Of a DNA stretch of 64,000 nucleotides, positions 36,750-50,400 are shown one piece after another (position 1 is the stretch's first letter; the number at the start of each line of letters is the position of its first letter). The notes beneath the pieces are model-generated. The model was given only the letters and a program-made list of their open reading frames with translations. It did not search any database and had not been told where the DNA came from. The DNA is from Lindgomyces ingoldianus (Eukaryota; Ascomycota; Dothideomycetes; Pleosporales; Lindgomycetaceae). A program made the translations under genes and the position numbers. Location of the stretch: assembly GCF_010093535.1 (NCBI RefSeq), contig NW_022985171.1, forward strand, positions 1,584,769 to 1,648,768, in the 5' to 3' direction.

Positions 36750-39700
36750 TGTCAGATTTGCGCACCTACTGTCAAGACAGGAGGAACGCTTGACAAAAGC
36801 TGCTACATAGTACAAGCAATAAGCTTAAACAGTATGTTACTGTAAATTGCAGCATTTTGCAGGCTAGTCGCGCATAGGGCAAGTGCGCAAGGGACTTAGA
36901 TTAGCAAAACAAAAAGCTAAGCAACATAAGTAGAGCAGAAAAAGGATTAATAAATTAACATAATTAATATAATTAATTAATTATCCTATACATTATATCT
37001 AAACCTATTATTTATCTTAGGAAGCCTAGAAATAGTGCTTTAATTTAACAATTAAGAGTCTTAGTGCCTCTATTAATACAAAATGGCCACCCAGCCTCCT
37101 TGAGACGCGACAGTCGTCCTTCAAGACCACACTGACTACAGAGCCTGGATGATGCAGCTGCAATTGAGATGTGTAGCGCACAGCATCTGGCCGCAAGTGG
37201 ACCTTAAGTTAACTATCTAAATAATCTCTAAACTAAGAGCTCTAGAGATGCTGCTAATAGCTAAGTTTTTACTAGCCTCTAATATTAAAACGCCTACGCA
37301 CCTAAATAAGCTATTAATAAGTAGTGTTAGAGCCTTTAAAGAAGCTATTAAATACTACAAGATTAAAGCTAATAAGTATAAAAGTAATAGACATAATTAT
37401 AAAAAAGAGTAATTAAGCTTTTAATAAATTATTGTCTTTATTTAGTTAATAGTTAGCCTGCATCTGCAGTGTACATGCTGTTCCCTAGATTAACTACTTA
37501 GACAGTAGATTACAAACCTTAAAGCTACAGTAGGCGTTAACAACTAATTTAAACAAGAATGTGTGCATAACTAATATAATGCATCTCTAAAGCTGCTAAG
37601 AAACGCGAGCATATAGGACCTATAGCTAGCAGAGTATGACTACGCTGCTATAGAAGCGGAGACATAAAATGTTCTAAAAACAACATAGTTTAATGCTATA
37701 GCAAAGAACTTTTTAACTACTATAAATAAAGTTGCCTCTTATTAGTCTATAACTTTTTAAAAAAGCAGACAGTTCACACTAAACATAAATTAGAAAGAAA
37801 TAATAAAGCGCTTTTAAAAACATATAATGTTAAATTATCTAATACATATAAAAAAGCATAAAGCTGCCTTTATAATAAATAACTTATTATACTTTACTAA
37901 AAGTAAAAAGACTACCTAAGGCATAAATAAAGACGCCTGTAGTGCAGAAGTTGCAACATTAAGAAAATAAAGTAGACCTTAACATTAACATTATTAAAAA
38001 GATAATAAGAAGTTATTTTTAAGCTAAAAACCTACTAAAACAAGAAGCACTAAATGTCCTACATGTAGACACATCTATGCACTAAAGGACTGCTTCTATG
38101 TCTATTTAGACAGAGCACTAAACTAGTAGATGCTAAATAAGAGAGTTAAAGAGCTTGTAGCATTAAAGTGTAAGTATAACTTAGAATTTTAAAGCCTACT
38201 AAAAGGGCAGCGTAGATATAATTTAAGAATACTAATTCTAAAGAGTTTACATACACCTACGCTAAAGATATAAAAAGACTAACTTAAAAGCTAGAAAGTA
38301 TTAAGAGTTAAGGCAGCTGCATTACTAGCTATAGTTAATTTAAACTAGAACAGATATCTACTAAGAGAATTATTTATCTTTAACTTAGGCTTAACATGCT
38401 ATATTATAAATAATTTTAATTAGATTTATAACTATTATCTACTAACACTAAAAGACTTTATTTAGTTTAGAAACTCTTATGTATAGATTTAAGGCTACAA
38501 ATTAATTACACTAAGCCTAAAAAGTAAGCATAGAACACATAGTTAAGCATATAGTCTTGTACTACATAACGCTGCACTGTGCCTAGACCTGCTGTGCAAC
38601 CTAGTCTTGTTCTGCCTACTGTAACAGAAAGGAATCTAGTAGGACACATAAGCAGAGCTAACTGCTCTAAAGGCCTTAGACAGAATAATAATTAAAGATC
38701 TTATAAAGATCTATAGCTAATAGGTGTTAAAGTACTATCTACTATAAAAGGGCTTATATTATACACACATAATTAACACAAGAACTAAATGTAGTCTATA
38801 AAAGGCATTAGTAGAGCTATAGCATAAGTGTCTAGGACACCCTAGACTAGCTACACTTTAACACCTTGTACAGTAAGCTAAGGGGGTGTAAATTAAAGGA
38901 ATTACAACAGTCTAATGTAACTTGTGTAGCAGAGCTAAGATACAATAATAAATTAGCTGCACACTATAAATTAGTAATAGTAGACCTAGTAAGAGACTGT
39001 TAATTAATTTCTATGCATATAAAGCATAGAGCATTATAAAAAAGCAGAGTTAAATGCTAATTACTAATAAGTATTTTAGCCTCTAGTAAGACCTTTACTT
39101 TAAAAATAATAAGCCTACTAAATTAATTATTAAAGCTTTTATAATCTTTATTCTTTTTTTAAAGAACTATTATAATATTACTATAAAAGTTATTAAAGCT
39201 AATAATAAGATTATAATAGTAAAACTAGAGGTAGAACACTAGCTAGCATTATATAGAATAACTGTTAAGCCTTTAGCACTAGATACACAAGCCTAGAACA
39301 GAGGAGCTAAACGCTTAGAGGGTGTAAATAAGAAGAAGTTATAGGCTATGCAACTAAATGCTAACCTACTATAGGATGTATAGCCATACATTACTAGAGC
39401 CAGCGTATACCTATACAATTAGACGCTAAACTATGCTAATAACTAGAAGACACTATACAAGATCTTCTTTACACAAGTAGCTTTAAATAATAAAGTTATT
39501 ATGTTAATTTAAAAGCTAAGCTTTACACATCTAAAAGCCTATAGCTATAAAGCATTTATAATAACTAATAACACACATTAGAACAAATCTAAGCTACAGA
39601 GGCTAGACCTAAAGGCGTAGATTAGATATCTAGTTAGGTACTAATTATTAAACATCTACTGCGTATAGATACTACTGCTAGCAAAAGTAATCTATACATG

Positions 39701-41859
39701 CAATGTTATTTTTAATAAACACTTAATTTTTAGTAGTAAGCCTAAAGACTTAATAGATAACCTTATACATAACATAGTAAAGAAAATTGCTATATATATT
39801 AGAATAATTAAGCTTCTAACACCTAGTTATTAGCTAGAGATAGAGTTATTCTATAAAGACAACACTATAGATAATATATTAAATTTTAATAAAGTAGACC
39901 TACTAAGATACTATTAAAGAAGGAAGATTAGAGATAACTATTTATCTCCTCTAAATACTCTGCTACCTGCAGCATTGCTTATGCAGTTAATAGCTAGAGT
40001 AGCACTAAAGCTAAGCTAAATAAGGTTGTTAAAGACTATACTATAGGCTGCAGCCTTTATAGCTAGTATAAGATTTAAAAGTGTAGGAAAGCATAGTAGT
40101 AAAACGCTAGATAAAGTAGCATTAATAAAAATGCTATATAAAAGAAAGACACTTTATAGAAGCTAGCTGCTACCTCTGCTATTAACCTAAAAGCAACTAG
40201 AGAAGCACCTTCTATATAAGATGTTTAAGGCAGCAGAAAGAACGCACTTAGATAGTTATTAGACAATAAAATCTTAGACAGAGGTCTAGATAAAGCTAAT
40301 TAAGGCAGCTAGATAGCAGATCCTAGATTATATGTAGGTGTACACCTACAAGCTTAACAAGCACTATAGATTGTAAAGATGTAAGGCGCAACTAGTAGTT
40401 TACAGTAATTAATAAAGAAACATTACTACATAAGACACCTACACTGCTACCCTAGCAGGACGCTTATTTTAAATGCTAATAGTAATATCTGCACGCTTTA
40501 ACCTAGAGCTTAAATAATACAACATAACTAACGCGTTTATACATGCAGCAATTAACCGCAATATCTACATGCAGATGCTAAGAGGCTATTAGAAACTAGG
40601 TATAATACTAAAGCTTTAAAAAGCACTATACAGCCTATAAATTTTTTCTCTACTCTAGTAACACTATTTTATAACAACTCTTAAAGGCCTTAGGTTCTTA
40701 GCTGTTCTACATAAACTCTACTACATAACTAAAGCTAGAATATTTGTCTTCTTCTATGTAGACAACCTTATTATTGTGTACAGAAAAGGCTCTAAAGCAG
40801 ATGCACAGCGTGTAGTAGACTAGTTACAAGAGAAGTATACCCTAATAGAAGGCAAGGACCTATAATAGTTCCTAGAAGTTAAGATTATTAGAAATTAACA
40901 GTAATAAATAATTTAGCTGTTATAAGCCTTATATATTAATAAGATAGCTAGGCTAGCTAACAGAAAGAACCTGCAGCATACTACACTTATAAGTAGGATT
41001 AAACTTATGCTGTAATCTAGTTTTGCAACCCTATTAGAAGTAAATTAATATTAGCAGAAGATTAGATCTCTACTCTTTACAGCAGTCACTACAAGACTAA
41101 ACATTGCCTTTGCTACATCACGCCTTACACAGTTTCTCACAAATCCCGCATCTAACTATTAGGATGCAGCTAATTAAGTCATCCTGTACCTACATGCGAC
41201 ACAGACGTACGCACTCTAATTAGGAGGAGAAGACTACCTTGTAGTAGTAAGCAATGCGTTATTTATAGATAATACACTAAATAGAAAGAGCTTTTAGGGC
41301 TATATTATTTAACTATTTAGTAGATAGATTGCATAGTAAGCAAATAAACAAGATATAGTTACAACATTAATAATAAAAGCAGAATTACTTGCACTGTTCT
41401 AAGTTGCTAAGGAAGCTATGTTTATAAAAATGCTTTTTAACAAACTATAGGTTAAGCTGCCTAATTTAACTATTATAATTTAGTGCAATAATAAGCAGAT
41501 AATTTAACTAGTAAATAAAAAAATATCTTAACTTTAAACTAAGCTCTAACATGTTAACATCTATAACTACTAGCTCTAACAGGAAGTCTCTTAACAAACA
41601 ATTAAGGTTGTCTATGTCCCCTTTAGTAAGATGCTTGCAGACAGACTTACTAAAGCGCTTTTAGTTAGCAAATAGCTAAGCTTTCTTTAGCAAATTTAGC
41701 TAGTTAACGTTAGGGAGAGGATAGTTAGTTAGGAAGCAGATATAGAAGAGATTAAAGCAAGAATAGAAGCCCTAGAAGCATACTAAGGTTGCGCAATTAG
41801 GAACCAGCTTAAAGCATGTCTAAGCTAAGAGGGTGTGTTAGATTTGCGCACCTACTGTC
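36750..41859 (+). mobile_element. Ty1/Copia retrotransposon; 3' LTR cut after 24 bp by another LTR
   Basis: The 5' LTR starts TGTCAGATTTGCGC at 36750 and probably ends at 37050 (301 bp, ...TTTAACA). The 3' LTR starts TGTTAGATTTGCGC at 41836 after the purine run AAGAGGG and is broken at 41860. gag has a CCHC knuckle (CPTCRH...DC, about 38054-38093). The reverse transcriptase shows QYDITNAFIHA near 40520 and YVDN, in place of YVDD, at 40755-40766. Domain order (integrase before reverse transcriptase) and motifs are those of Copia. Many RIP-type stops. Inserted into Gypsy-606. Confidence 0.88.
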
Positions 41860-42132
41860 TGTAACGATCCTCATGAATCGTTCCATCTCGGATGGCCCGG
41901 AAGGCCCCCGTATCGGCCCCGACCTCGACCTGGCCCCGACCCCTGCTGTTACCCCTATTCCCTCATGTATTTAGTCGCACCTCGCCCCTGTAGCTAGCTC
42001 GGTAGTTTTCTGATATCCTACGTACAAGGCCTATAGGTGTCATTGGTATTCCCAGGTCTCTGAGTCCCCACGCACTCCCATATGCCTCTGAGTGGATTCA
42101 TACCGCATTCGGACCCATTGTCTTGCCTGCGC
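41860..42132 (+). repeat. 290-bp-family LTR, running into the N gap
   Basis: TGTAACGATCCTC..., 273 bp visible; the reverse orientation of the copies at 26631 and 62938. GC-rich and nearly free of RIP, so it shows the original sequence of the family (for example TCGGGG where the 62938 copy has TTAGGG). Inserted in the Copia 3' LTR. Confidence 0.85.
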
Positions 42133-42982
42133 NNNNNNNNNNNNNNNNNNNNNNNNNNNNNNNNNNNNNNNNNNNNNNNNNNNNNNNNNNNNNNNNNNNN
42201 NNNNNNNNNNNNNNNNNNNNNNNNNNNNNNNNNNNNNNNNNNNNNNNNNNNNNNNNNNNNNNNNNNNNNNNNNNNNNNNNNNNNNNNNNNNNNNNNNNNN
42301 NNNNNNNNNNNNNNNNNNNNNNNNNNNNNNNNNNNNNNNNNNNNNNNNNNNNNNNNNNNNNNNNNNNNNNNNNNNNNNNNNNNNNNNNNNNNNNNNNNNN
42401 NNNNNNNNNNNNNNNNNNNNNNNNNNNNNNNNNNNNNNNNNNNNNNNNNNNNNNNNNNNNNNNNNNNNNNNNNNNNNNNNNNNNNNNNNNNNNNNNNNNN
42501 NNNNNNNNNNNNNNNNNNNNNNNNNNNNNNNNNNNNNNNNNNNNNNNNNNNNNNNNNNNNNNNNNNNNNNNNNNNNNNNNNNNNNNNNNNNNNNNNNNNN
42601 NNNNNNNNNNNNNNNNNNNNNNNNNNNNNNNNNNNNNNNNNNNNNNNNNNNNNNNNNNNNNNNNNNNNNNNNNNNNNNNNNNNNNNNNNNNNNNNNNNNN
42701 NNNNNNNNNNNNNNNNNNNNNNNNNNNNNNNNNNNNNNNNNNNNNNNNNNNNNNNNNNNNNNNNNNNNNNNNNNNNNNNNNNNNNNNNNNNNNNNNNNNN
42801 NNNNNNNNNNNNNNNNNNNNNNNNNNNNNNNNNNNNNNNNNNNNNNNNNNNNNNNNNNNNNNNNNNNNNNNNNNNNNNNNNNNNNNNNNNNNNNNNNNNN
42901 NNNNNNNNNNNNNNNNNNNNNNNNNNNNNNNNNNNNNNNNNNNNNNNNNNNNNNNNNNNNNNNNNNNNNNNNNNNNNNNNNN
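42133..42982. other. Assembly gap (850 N)
   Basis: A run of N of length 850. From the nesting, it should contain the last ~10 bp of the 290-bp LTR, ~277 bp of the Copia 3' LTR, the missing ~400 bp of Gypsy-606 and ~80 bp of the 175-bp LTR. Confidence 0.95.
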
Positions 42983-43077
42983 TACCTCTGCCTCCAACCC
43001 TAAGGTTTACTCTCGTTACCCCCCCTATCCTGCATTCCCTCTCTGTGACCTGTGTTTCCTGCTCGATACCTCTCACA
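42983..43077 (+). repeat. 3' part of the left 175-bp LTR
   Basis: 95 bp matching 53140-53234, ending CTCTCACA; the rest is in the N gap. Confidence 0.85.
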
Positions 43078-43360
43078 TTGTAAACCTTCACATATCCCCT
43101 TGGGATGAGCAGTCCGCGCAGCGCAGCTAGAGGAGGCTTGACCCCATCAATTTTAATGGCAACAACGCTTGCTACAAAACAAGCTAAGTTAAACAAGCCT
43201 AGGTATCGCAACTAACAGGAGATGCAGGTACTCCTCATCCTTGATCGTCAGCTTGCGAGCCGCCCATCCACCGAGCCGCCCATGCCCCGTCATTGATCCG
43301 AGCCCTCACCGGCTACTTTGCGTACGCGCACCGATTGAGCGTTCAAGCTCTCGAGCGGAT

Positions 43361-43412
43361 ACAGTGGTGGTGGTGGTGGTGGTGGTGGTGGTGGTGGTCG
43401 TCGTCGTCGTCG
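43361..43412 (+). repeat. (TGG)n/(TCG)n microsatellite
   Basis: About 12 GTG/TGG triplets followed by five TCG triplets and again GTGG. It produces long runs of V, W or S in translation, which are not real proteins. Confidence 0.95.
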
Positions 43413-43445
43413 TGGTGGTTGAATGCAGGATTGTTGTCAGCTGCA

Positions 43446-43550
43446 CTAGCGCTAAGAACCTTGTGTTTTAGCGCGAAACACCTTCTGTTTTAGCGCGAAA
43501 CATCTCCTGTTTTAGCGCAAAGCACCTCCTGTTTTAGCGAGAAGTGCAGC
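43446..43550 (+). repeat. 22-bp tandem repeat, four to five units
   Basis: Units of the type CCTGTTTTAGCGCGAAACA, period 22 bp, with small changes between units. Lies in the LARD-like internal region. Confidence 0.85.
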
Positions 43551-43584
43551 ACAGACAGCTTTGTAATGCAACTGCTATTGAGCT

Positions 43585-43885
43585 CTGGGTGGCTTTGGGC
43601 AGTACCTGGGAAGCCTCCGGGCCGTATCCGGATCGCCTCCGGGCCTCCTGGATGGCTTTGGGCTACACCTGGTTTGCCTCCAGGCCGTATCCAGATGGCC
43701 TATAGGCCTGCAATTGCCTGCTGGCTTTGCGAAGTTGCATTACTGCCAGATGGTCTTCGGGCCGTATCCGAATGGCTGTCGGCCTATACCTAGATGGCTT
43801 TGGACCGCACCTGGTTTGCCTCCGGGCCGTATCTAGATCGCCTTCAGGCCTCCTAGATAGCTTTAGGCTACATCTAGTTTGCTAG
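43585..43885 (+). repeat. Degenerate ~62-bp tandem repeat
   Basis: Four to five units built from TGGCTTTGGGC, ACCTGG, GCCTCCGGGCCGTATCC and a GATCGCC/GATGGCC word. The last unit is clearly C-to-T/G-to-A shifted, matching RIP or CpG decay. Confidence 0.8.
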
Positions 43886-44099
43886 CAAACTATGCAAGGT
43901 TTAGCAACTAAATTTTTTTAAACTAACCTTAGCTACCTCTTTCTAAAGGCTTAAGACGCGCCCTAAGAAGAAGGGGGATAAGTAGACTATCCCTACTATT
44001 AGCCCTATCCTATAAGCTACTACCTACCTTGGCGAAGGCAGGTAAGAAGGAAGGGTGGGACATAGAGGTTCCTCCTTAGGGAGATCTCCTATTAAAGTC

Positions 44100-45301
44100 A
44101 ACTTAGTCGCACCAGTACTAGACAGCGTACAGGCTGTTACTAGATAGCCTACAGGCCCTACTAGATTGTAGTTGCTTTAAGCTGCAGCTTGCAATTACAC
44201 TAAGCTGCAGCTCCACTGCACAGAGATTTAGACAACATTAGACAGGCCACGCCTAATTAAGTCTAGTTGCATGTACAGCATTACTGCCTAGTGCCATCGC
44301 ATATGCCTTTGTGTATTCTAGCAAAGCAATGCCTTGCAGTTCTTGCTAAGCCCGCCAGCTTGTGCAACCTCCTGTGCCGTACAGCCCCTATAGCAATGCT
44401 CACCAGCCCAGGAGCTTATAGCTGTGGCAATGTACGCCCTCACAATAAGCTTAACACCTTATTTGTAAGGATGTAAAGCGCTTAATCCCTGCTTTGCATA
44501 GTCGCGCTAGAAGTTAAGCCTAACGTCCCTTAATTACACGTATCTAGCACTGTCGCTGCGAGGTCTGGCCACCTTGTGGTAGCAGTGCAGAGCCGCGACA
44601 CCAGGTTGCTGTGTCTACCTGTTATGTCGCTAGCCTACATAGTTAGCATCCTGTCCTACCTATAACGTTTGTGTTGTTATCTATCTCCTTTAGCTCCTTT
44701 AACAATTAACCTCTAGCTAGAAGAGCTCTTAATGTTAAATTTAGGCTTGCCACTGTAAGGCTGTCTAGCTCCATGCGCTTACCAAGCACGTGCCGTACGA
44801 GCTAAGTACGCCTAGCGTCCTGCTATCCATGCGATAGCTCTCTGCCTAATATGGTATGCCAGAGAGGTGGGGAAACACGCGTACAGCTTGGGGAGCTGTC
44901 ACCCACGCTCGCACCTGACTACCAGCATGGCAATGCTCCCAGCGAATAGCAACTCCCCTCAAGCATTTCACGTACAGAGAAAGAACTGGCGGAACACCGC
45001 CCAGTTCGGCATCTGATTGCTGTAACCATACACTAGGGCCCATGCGGGCTTTGCATGGTATCTTCAAACGCTCAGCGCGCGGAGATAGCCCGGTGCGGGA
45101 ACGGTACATCTATGGATGCCCTCTAATGCCTGCGGGTATTAACTACCTTAGGACCTTTAAAAGCAGACCTTAACTAAATAGTAAAAATGTAAAGTCGCAA
45201 TCTTAGGTTGCTTATATTTAAGCAGGCTGTTTAATTATGGGCCATCTGCTTTATCTAGCCTCTAAAGGTCTACCAGGCTTGACCTAAAGCACCTAGTTGC
45301 A
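44100..45301. other. Non-coding, partly GC-normal part of the LARD-like internal region
   Basis: 1.2 kb of mostly unmutated sequence (44840-45115 in particular) without a recognised domain. An 87-codon frame on the minus strand (45109-44846) has no signature and is not called as a gene. Confidence 0.4.
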
Positions 45302-45306
45302 CTTCT

Positions 45307-45507
45307 TGTAAGGCCGGATGTCCCAGAACGGGCCAGTATGGCCTCACCTGACCTGTTTGGAGGTCGTATGACCTGTGCTTCGTATATAAGCATGAATCCT
45401 GACAAGCGAAGCTTAGCAGCAATTTGTCTCTCTTACAATACACTCCTATCTTTCTCTAAAAGCTTGCTCTTAGTGCTATCTGTGCTATTTACTATCCCAT
45501 CTTTACA
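45307..45507 (+). repeat. 5' LTR of Gypsy-201
   Basis: TGTAAGGCCGG...TCTTTACA, with a TATATAAG box at 45384. The following base run TTTAAATCG begins the internal region. Confidence 0.92.
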
Positions 45508-45559
45508 TTTAAATCGCTCTACAAGCCAGCATACCGCTCAAGGGCAACATTCCTACGTA

Positions 45560-48500
45560 ATAGTGTCAAAGCAAAACGCTAGGGGAGAATTAGATGCAAC
45601 TAGCGCTTAAAGATTACCTAAGAAGCTAGCTAAAACTGCTGCTCCTAGTAATACTTAACTAGAGTTAACACTAACGCAGGGAGGAACAGAGTAAGAGATA
45701 AGTAAAAGGGACAATAGAAATCCCTATAGATTAGGCTTATTAAGCCATCCAGAAGGCGTTTAGGGCCCAGAAGGGGTCGGAAGGGCCAGTGCGGGACTAA
45801 GCGACGCACAGTCCACCCCCGCGAATCAGGCTTTAACAGAAGCCTGCGCCTAGCTGCAAGAGCAGCAGGAAGCGCAAGAACTAGCTAGGATAATAGAAAT
45901 CTGTTATTAATTTAAGGCAGGCAATATAAACGCGCTTAACAAGTTGCTAACTAAGGCATTAAACGTTATTATACTAAAACCTACTTAAAACTAAGTAAAC
46001 CTACCGCGTCCTAAACTGCCGCACTAATACAAAAAAAAAAACAGGGCGGACTACAACTAGTAGTGTAGGAATAATAAGGACTATTACTAAAAGAGTCTAT
46101 TAAGCTTTACTTAGGAATTGCAGAAGATCTCTTTTAGCCTATAATACATTAATAAGACACTATAATTACTATAAGAGACACACTGCACTTATTTAAAGCT
46201 TATTAACCTATTATAGTTACTAACATAGCAAGATCTTAAAAATAAGATGCTTAATGTATTAAGTACCCTAGCAGAACAAAAAAGGGTAGCTTATAATGCT
46301 ATAAAGAACTACAAATAACAACTTAACTAGTCCTTAACTAAACTTTTAGCCTACCTTAAGCTATTATAGACTAAAGTTAATAAGAAGAGCCTAGAAAGAA
46401 TAATAGTAGACTTTAGTAGCGCGCTATCTAACAAGATTAAGCGTAATCTAACGTATATCCTACAAAGTAAGCAAGAGACGCTAGCTTAGGTAGAAGAGCA
46501 AAGCAACATATCCTACTGCCGCCTGCAGAAGGGAAAAGGGCTAAAGTTAAAAAAGAAAAGAACACAAAAGCGTTCTACCTTACCTCTAGCTAATAAGGAC
46601 TTAAAGAAGCCTAAAAAAGAACAAAGAAAGCCTCTAAGCTAAAAAAGGGCTAAAAAAAAGTAAAAATCTAATAAGATAGAGGTTACTTACTAGAATTATA
46701 AGCAGCTAGGTTATATTTCCCTAGATTGTCCTATAAAGGACAAAGACAAAGACAAGTCTAATAAGAATAAGTAGAAAAGAAAAAGGCAAAGCTAGAAAAA
46801 CTAAGCTTCTTTTTTTTTAGCCTATATTACTTTAGTAAGTAATAAAAAGGAGCTTAGAAACCTTTAAAACTTGTTATACCTAAAGAGGTTAACTTTATTA
46901 TTAGTAATAGTAAGTATAAAGTTATTAAAAGACCTTTAGGCTATAGTAGACAAAGAAGCTAAATTAAACATCCTGTCTACTATAATAGCTAAGGAGCAGG
47001 ATCTTAAGATTAAGCCCCTACTAGGTGTCTTTCTAAAGGCACCTAATAGATTAGACTTTACTGTCTACAGCTTTACAGTTATAAATGTAAAGATTATAGA
47101 CTTCTAAGGAAGAGTCTAGACTTATAAGGTGCTGTTTATAGTAACAGACCTAAAGGGACCCCTAATATATTTAGGTTTACCTTAGATTAATTAGTTTAAT
47201 CTAAAGCTAAACTTTTATACAAAACATATGTTATTTAAGGGCGTAAAGGACTATAGTGTGCTAAAGTACGCTAAGGTGGCCTTAGAAGACGCAGTAGAGT
47301 TTAAGCAAACTATGTAGAGTCCTAATACAGATGTCTACGTCTGCAGCGTGCTGTCTAATAACACTAAAGATTCTTTAAGACCTATAAAGCTTAAGTTAAG
47401 ACTAGAGTATAAAAAATATGCAAACGTAGTTAAGTCTAATAAGATGTTAGAAGTACTACTGCATAGCCTACAGAATCTAGCTATTAAGCTAGAGGAAGGG
47501 ACAAAGCTTTCTTACTAACTACTATATAACTTGTTAGAGTATAAGTTACAGCATCTCTGCAAATATATTAATAATTATTTATAAAAAAGGTAGATTTAGA
47601 GGTCTAAGTCTTCTATAAAAGCTCTAATCTTATTTATAAAGAAAAAGAATAAAGAGTTAAAGCTCTATGTAAATTATAAAGGCCTAAACTAGATTATAAT
47701 AAAAAATTATTACCTGCTACTACTTATCTTAAAATCTCTTAAGAGACTTAAAAAGGCAAAGTAGTATATAAAGCTAGATATCTATAATGCGTACTATATG
47801 TTACATATTTACAAGGGAGATAAGTAGAAGACAGCATTCTAGACTTAATATAGTTATTTTAAGTACTAGGTTGTGCCTTTTAGTCTTACTAATGCTCTTA
47901 TAGCTTTCTAGGCTTATATTAACTAGGCCCTAGCAGGGTTAGTTAATGTGACGTGTATTATGTACCTTAACAATATTCTAGTCTATTCTAACACAGAAGA
48001 GGAACAAGTTGTTTATGTTAAAGAAGTGCTATAAAGATTGCGTAAAGTAAAGCTTTTTTTAAAACTTAGTAAGTGTAAATTTTACACACAGAAGACTAAG
48101 TACCTAAGGTACATAGTTTACCTAGAAGGAGTTAAAGTTAACCCTTTAAAGATTAAGACAATCTAGAAGTAGCTAATGCTAAAGACTGTTTAAGATATTT
48201 GTGTTTTTATAGGGTTTATAAACTACTATAGGCAGTTTATTGCTAACTTCTCTCTAATTACCCTGCCCCTTACTAAGCTAACCTAGAAGGGCCTAAACGC
48301 AGCAAAGGGTAGTTAAGAGTAAAGGCAGAAAGAAAGTTAAAAGCTTAATATTAGTCCTAAGGGTAAAGCAGCCTTTTAAAAGCTCTAAAACTTATTTCTT
48401 AAAGTTCCTATATTAGCTTATTTTAATGCTAATAAGAAAACTAAAGTAAAAGTTAACACCTTAGAGGGCGTAATTTATAGCATTTTAAGCTAATTAGTCT

Positions 48501-50400
48501 TAGATAAGACTAAAGGGGCTTAATAAAGGCTAATTAGCTTTTTCTTAAAAAAGATAAGCAAAGCTAAGTATAATTATAATACTTATAATAAAGAGTTGCT
48601 TGCTATTAATAAAAGTTTAGCACATTAGTAACATTACTTCTAAAGTCTACTATTTAAACTTTTTACAGACTATAATAATCTTTGCTAGTTTATAGAAACT
48701 AAAACTTTAAACTACTAGTAGGTCTAAGCCTATAAAAGAATAACAGAATATAATTTTATTATTACGCACTGTCTAGGGAAGCTAAACCTAGCAGATAGAC
48801 CCTTAAGAAGACCTAACTACATTAAGAAGTTATAACAGCCTTCCTAGAAAAAGAATGCAGCGTATGTAATAGACATGCGCAACCTCTTAAATTAATAAGA
48901 TTATAATAAGAAATTAATAGTTACAGCTATTACACATTCTTAAAATTCTTTAGGCTTAGCTAGAGACTGCTTTAAAAAAAGATAAAGGCTAAAACAGCTA
49001 GATCCTAAAAGAGCTATAAGCAAAGAACTAAAGAAGGACAATAATAAAAACCTTATGTTAGGTATTAGAAAAGACTATAACAAAATAGACTTATTAGACA
49101 CTAAGAGTAAAACAAAGAACAAAGAGAACTTTAATAAAAACACTTATCTCTAAAATAGGCTAGAACAACATGCTATAGCTAATATAAAAAGAAAGACTCT
49201 AATAATAGACTAAAAGAAGGCAGAAGTGTTCTAGAAGTGCTATAACAGCCTATTAGCAGGCTACTTTAGTGTAAAAAAGACACTTAAAAAAATTATACAT
49301 TAATATAATTAGAAAGAGCTTAGGAAGGACGTAGAGGCGTACTATAACAACTGCCTAAGGTGCAGATAATTAGTAGCTTTATAACACCGCCTATATAGGC
49401 TCCTTCACCCTTTGCCACCGCCTAATAGGCCTTAGCAGGATGTTATAATAGATTTTATAACGCAGCTGCCCCCTTGTAAATACTTAGGGTTAGTATATAA
49501 TGTAATCTTTATAATAGTAGACTGTCTTACTAAGATAGCCTACTACATGCTAGCTAGAGCTAATTAGGAGGCTTTAGACCTAGTAAAAGTTTAGTTAAAA
49601 GAAGTTATTTACCTTTATAAAGTTCTAAAGAACATTGTCTTTAATTAAAGGCTAATAATAAACTTAAAGTACTAGAATAGTTTTTGTTACTATCTTAGCA
49701 CACAAAGAATTCTCTTGTTAGCCTACTATTCTAAGACTAATAGGCAGACTAAAAGACAAAACTAAACTCTAGAACAGTACCTTAGATGTTACTATTACCT
49801 AAAACAAGATAATTAGGTAATGTAGTTGCTAATAGCAGAGTTTGTGTACAACAATAGCGTACACGCGACCACAGGAGTTACTCCTTTCTAAGCATACCAC
49901 AGAGCAAACCCAAGAGGGCCAGATTGGCCCAGAGAACCCCTAGGTCGGGGGGAATCGCACATGGTAAACAGAGTTGCTGCTAAAGCACTTGCTCTATAGT
50001 TAAAATGCTACTAGAAAATTGTTGCTGCAAATGCATATTAAAAGAAGTATGCAGACAAACAACAGAAGCATATATAGCTGTAAGTAAAAGACAAAGTATT
50101 AGTCTCTAATAAACACATAAAATTAATAAGGCTAAAGAAGAAGTTAGACTAGAAGTTCTTAAAACTAGAGAAAGTTATAGCCTAGATTAGCGCAGAGGCG
50201 TATAAAGTAGACCTACTTAATCTAGGAGAAGTTTATCTAGTGTTCTATGTCTTACTTTTAGAGCTATATACCTAGAAAGGGCATCTTAAGTTGCAATTAG
50301 AACTAATTATAGACACTCTACGCGCTATAGAGGATAATGTGTACTATGTAGAGAAAATACTTAACTAGAGACAGAATTTAGTTAGAGTATAAAAATATCT
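45560..50400 (+). pseudogene. Gypsy-201 gag-pol, RIP-inactivated
   Basis: Order: gag with knuckle, protease region, reverse transcriptase, RNase H, integrase. Stops are frequent and largely TAG/TAA at expected Trp/Gln sites, and the reverse-transcriptase aspartates are lost. Element mobility would need proteins from another copy. Confidence 0.8.

Noticed and set aside
42018..43211. Long open frames on both strands across the gap
   Set aside because: They consist mostly of N and are artefacts of translating the gap.
43078..43211. Minus-strand frame starting MRYLGLFNLACFVASVVA, like a signal peptide of a small secreted protein
   Set aside because: It runs within 45 codons into the 175-bp LTR and lies at the expected primer-binding side of the LARD-like element; chance hydrophobic start is more likely than a truncated effector gene.
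43241..43493. Frames with poly-Val/poly-Trp
   Set aside because: Translation of a triplet microsatellite.
44846..45109. 87-codon minus-strand frame in unmutated sequence
   Set aside because: No domain or motif recognised and located in repeat-derived DNA; kept only as a note in the region entry.
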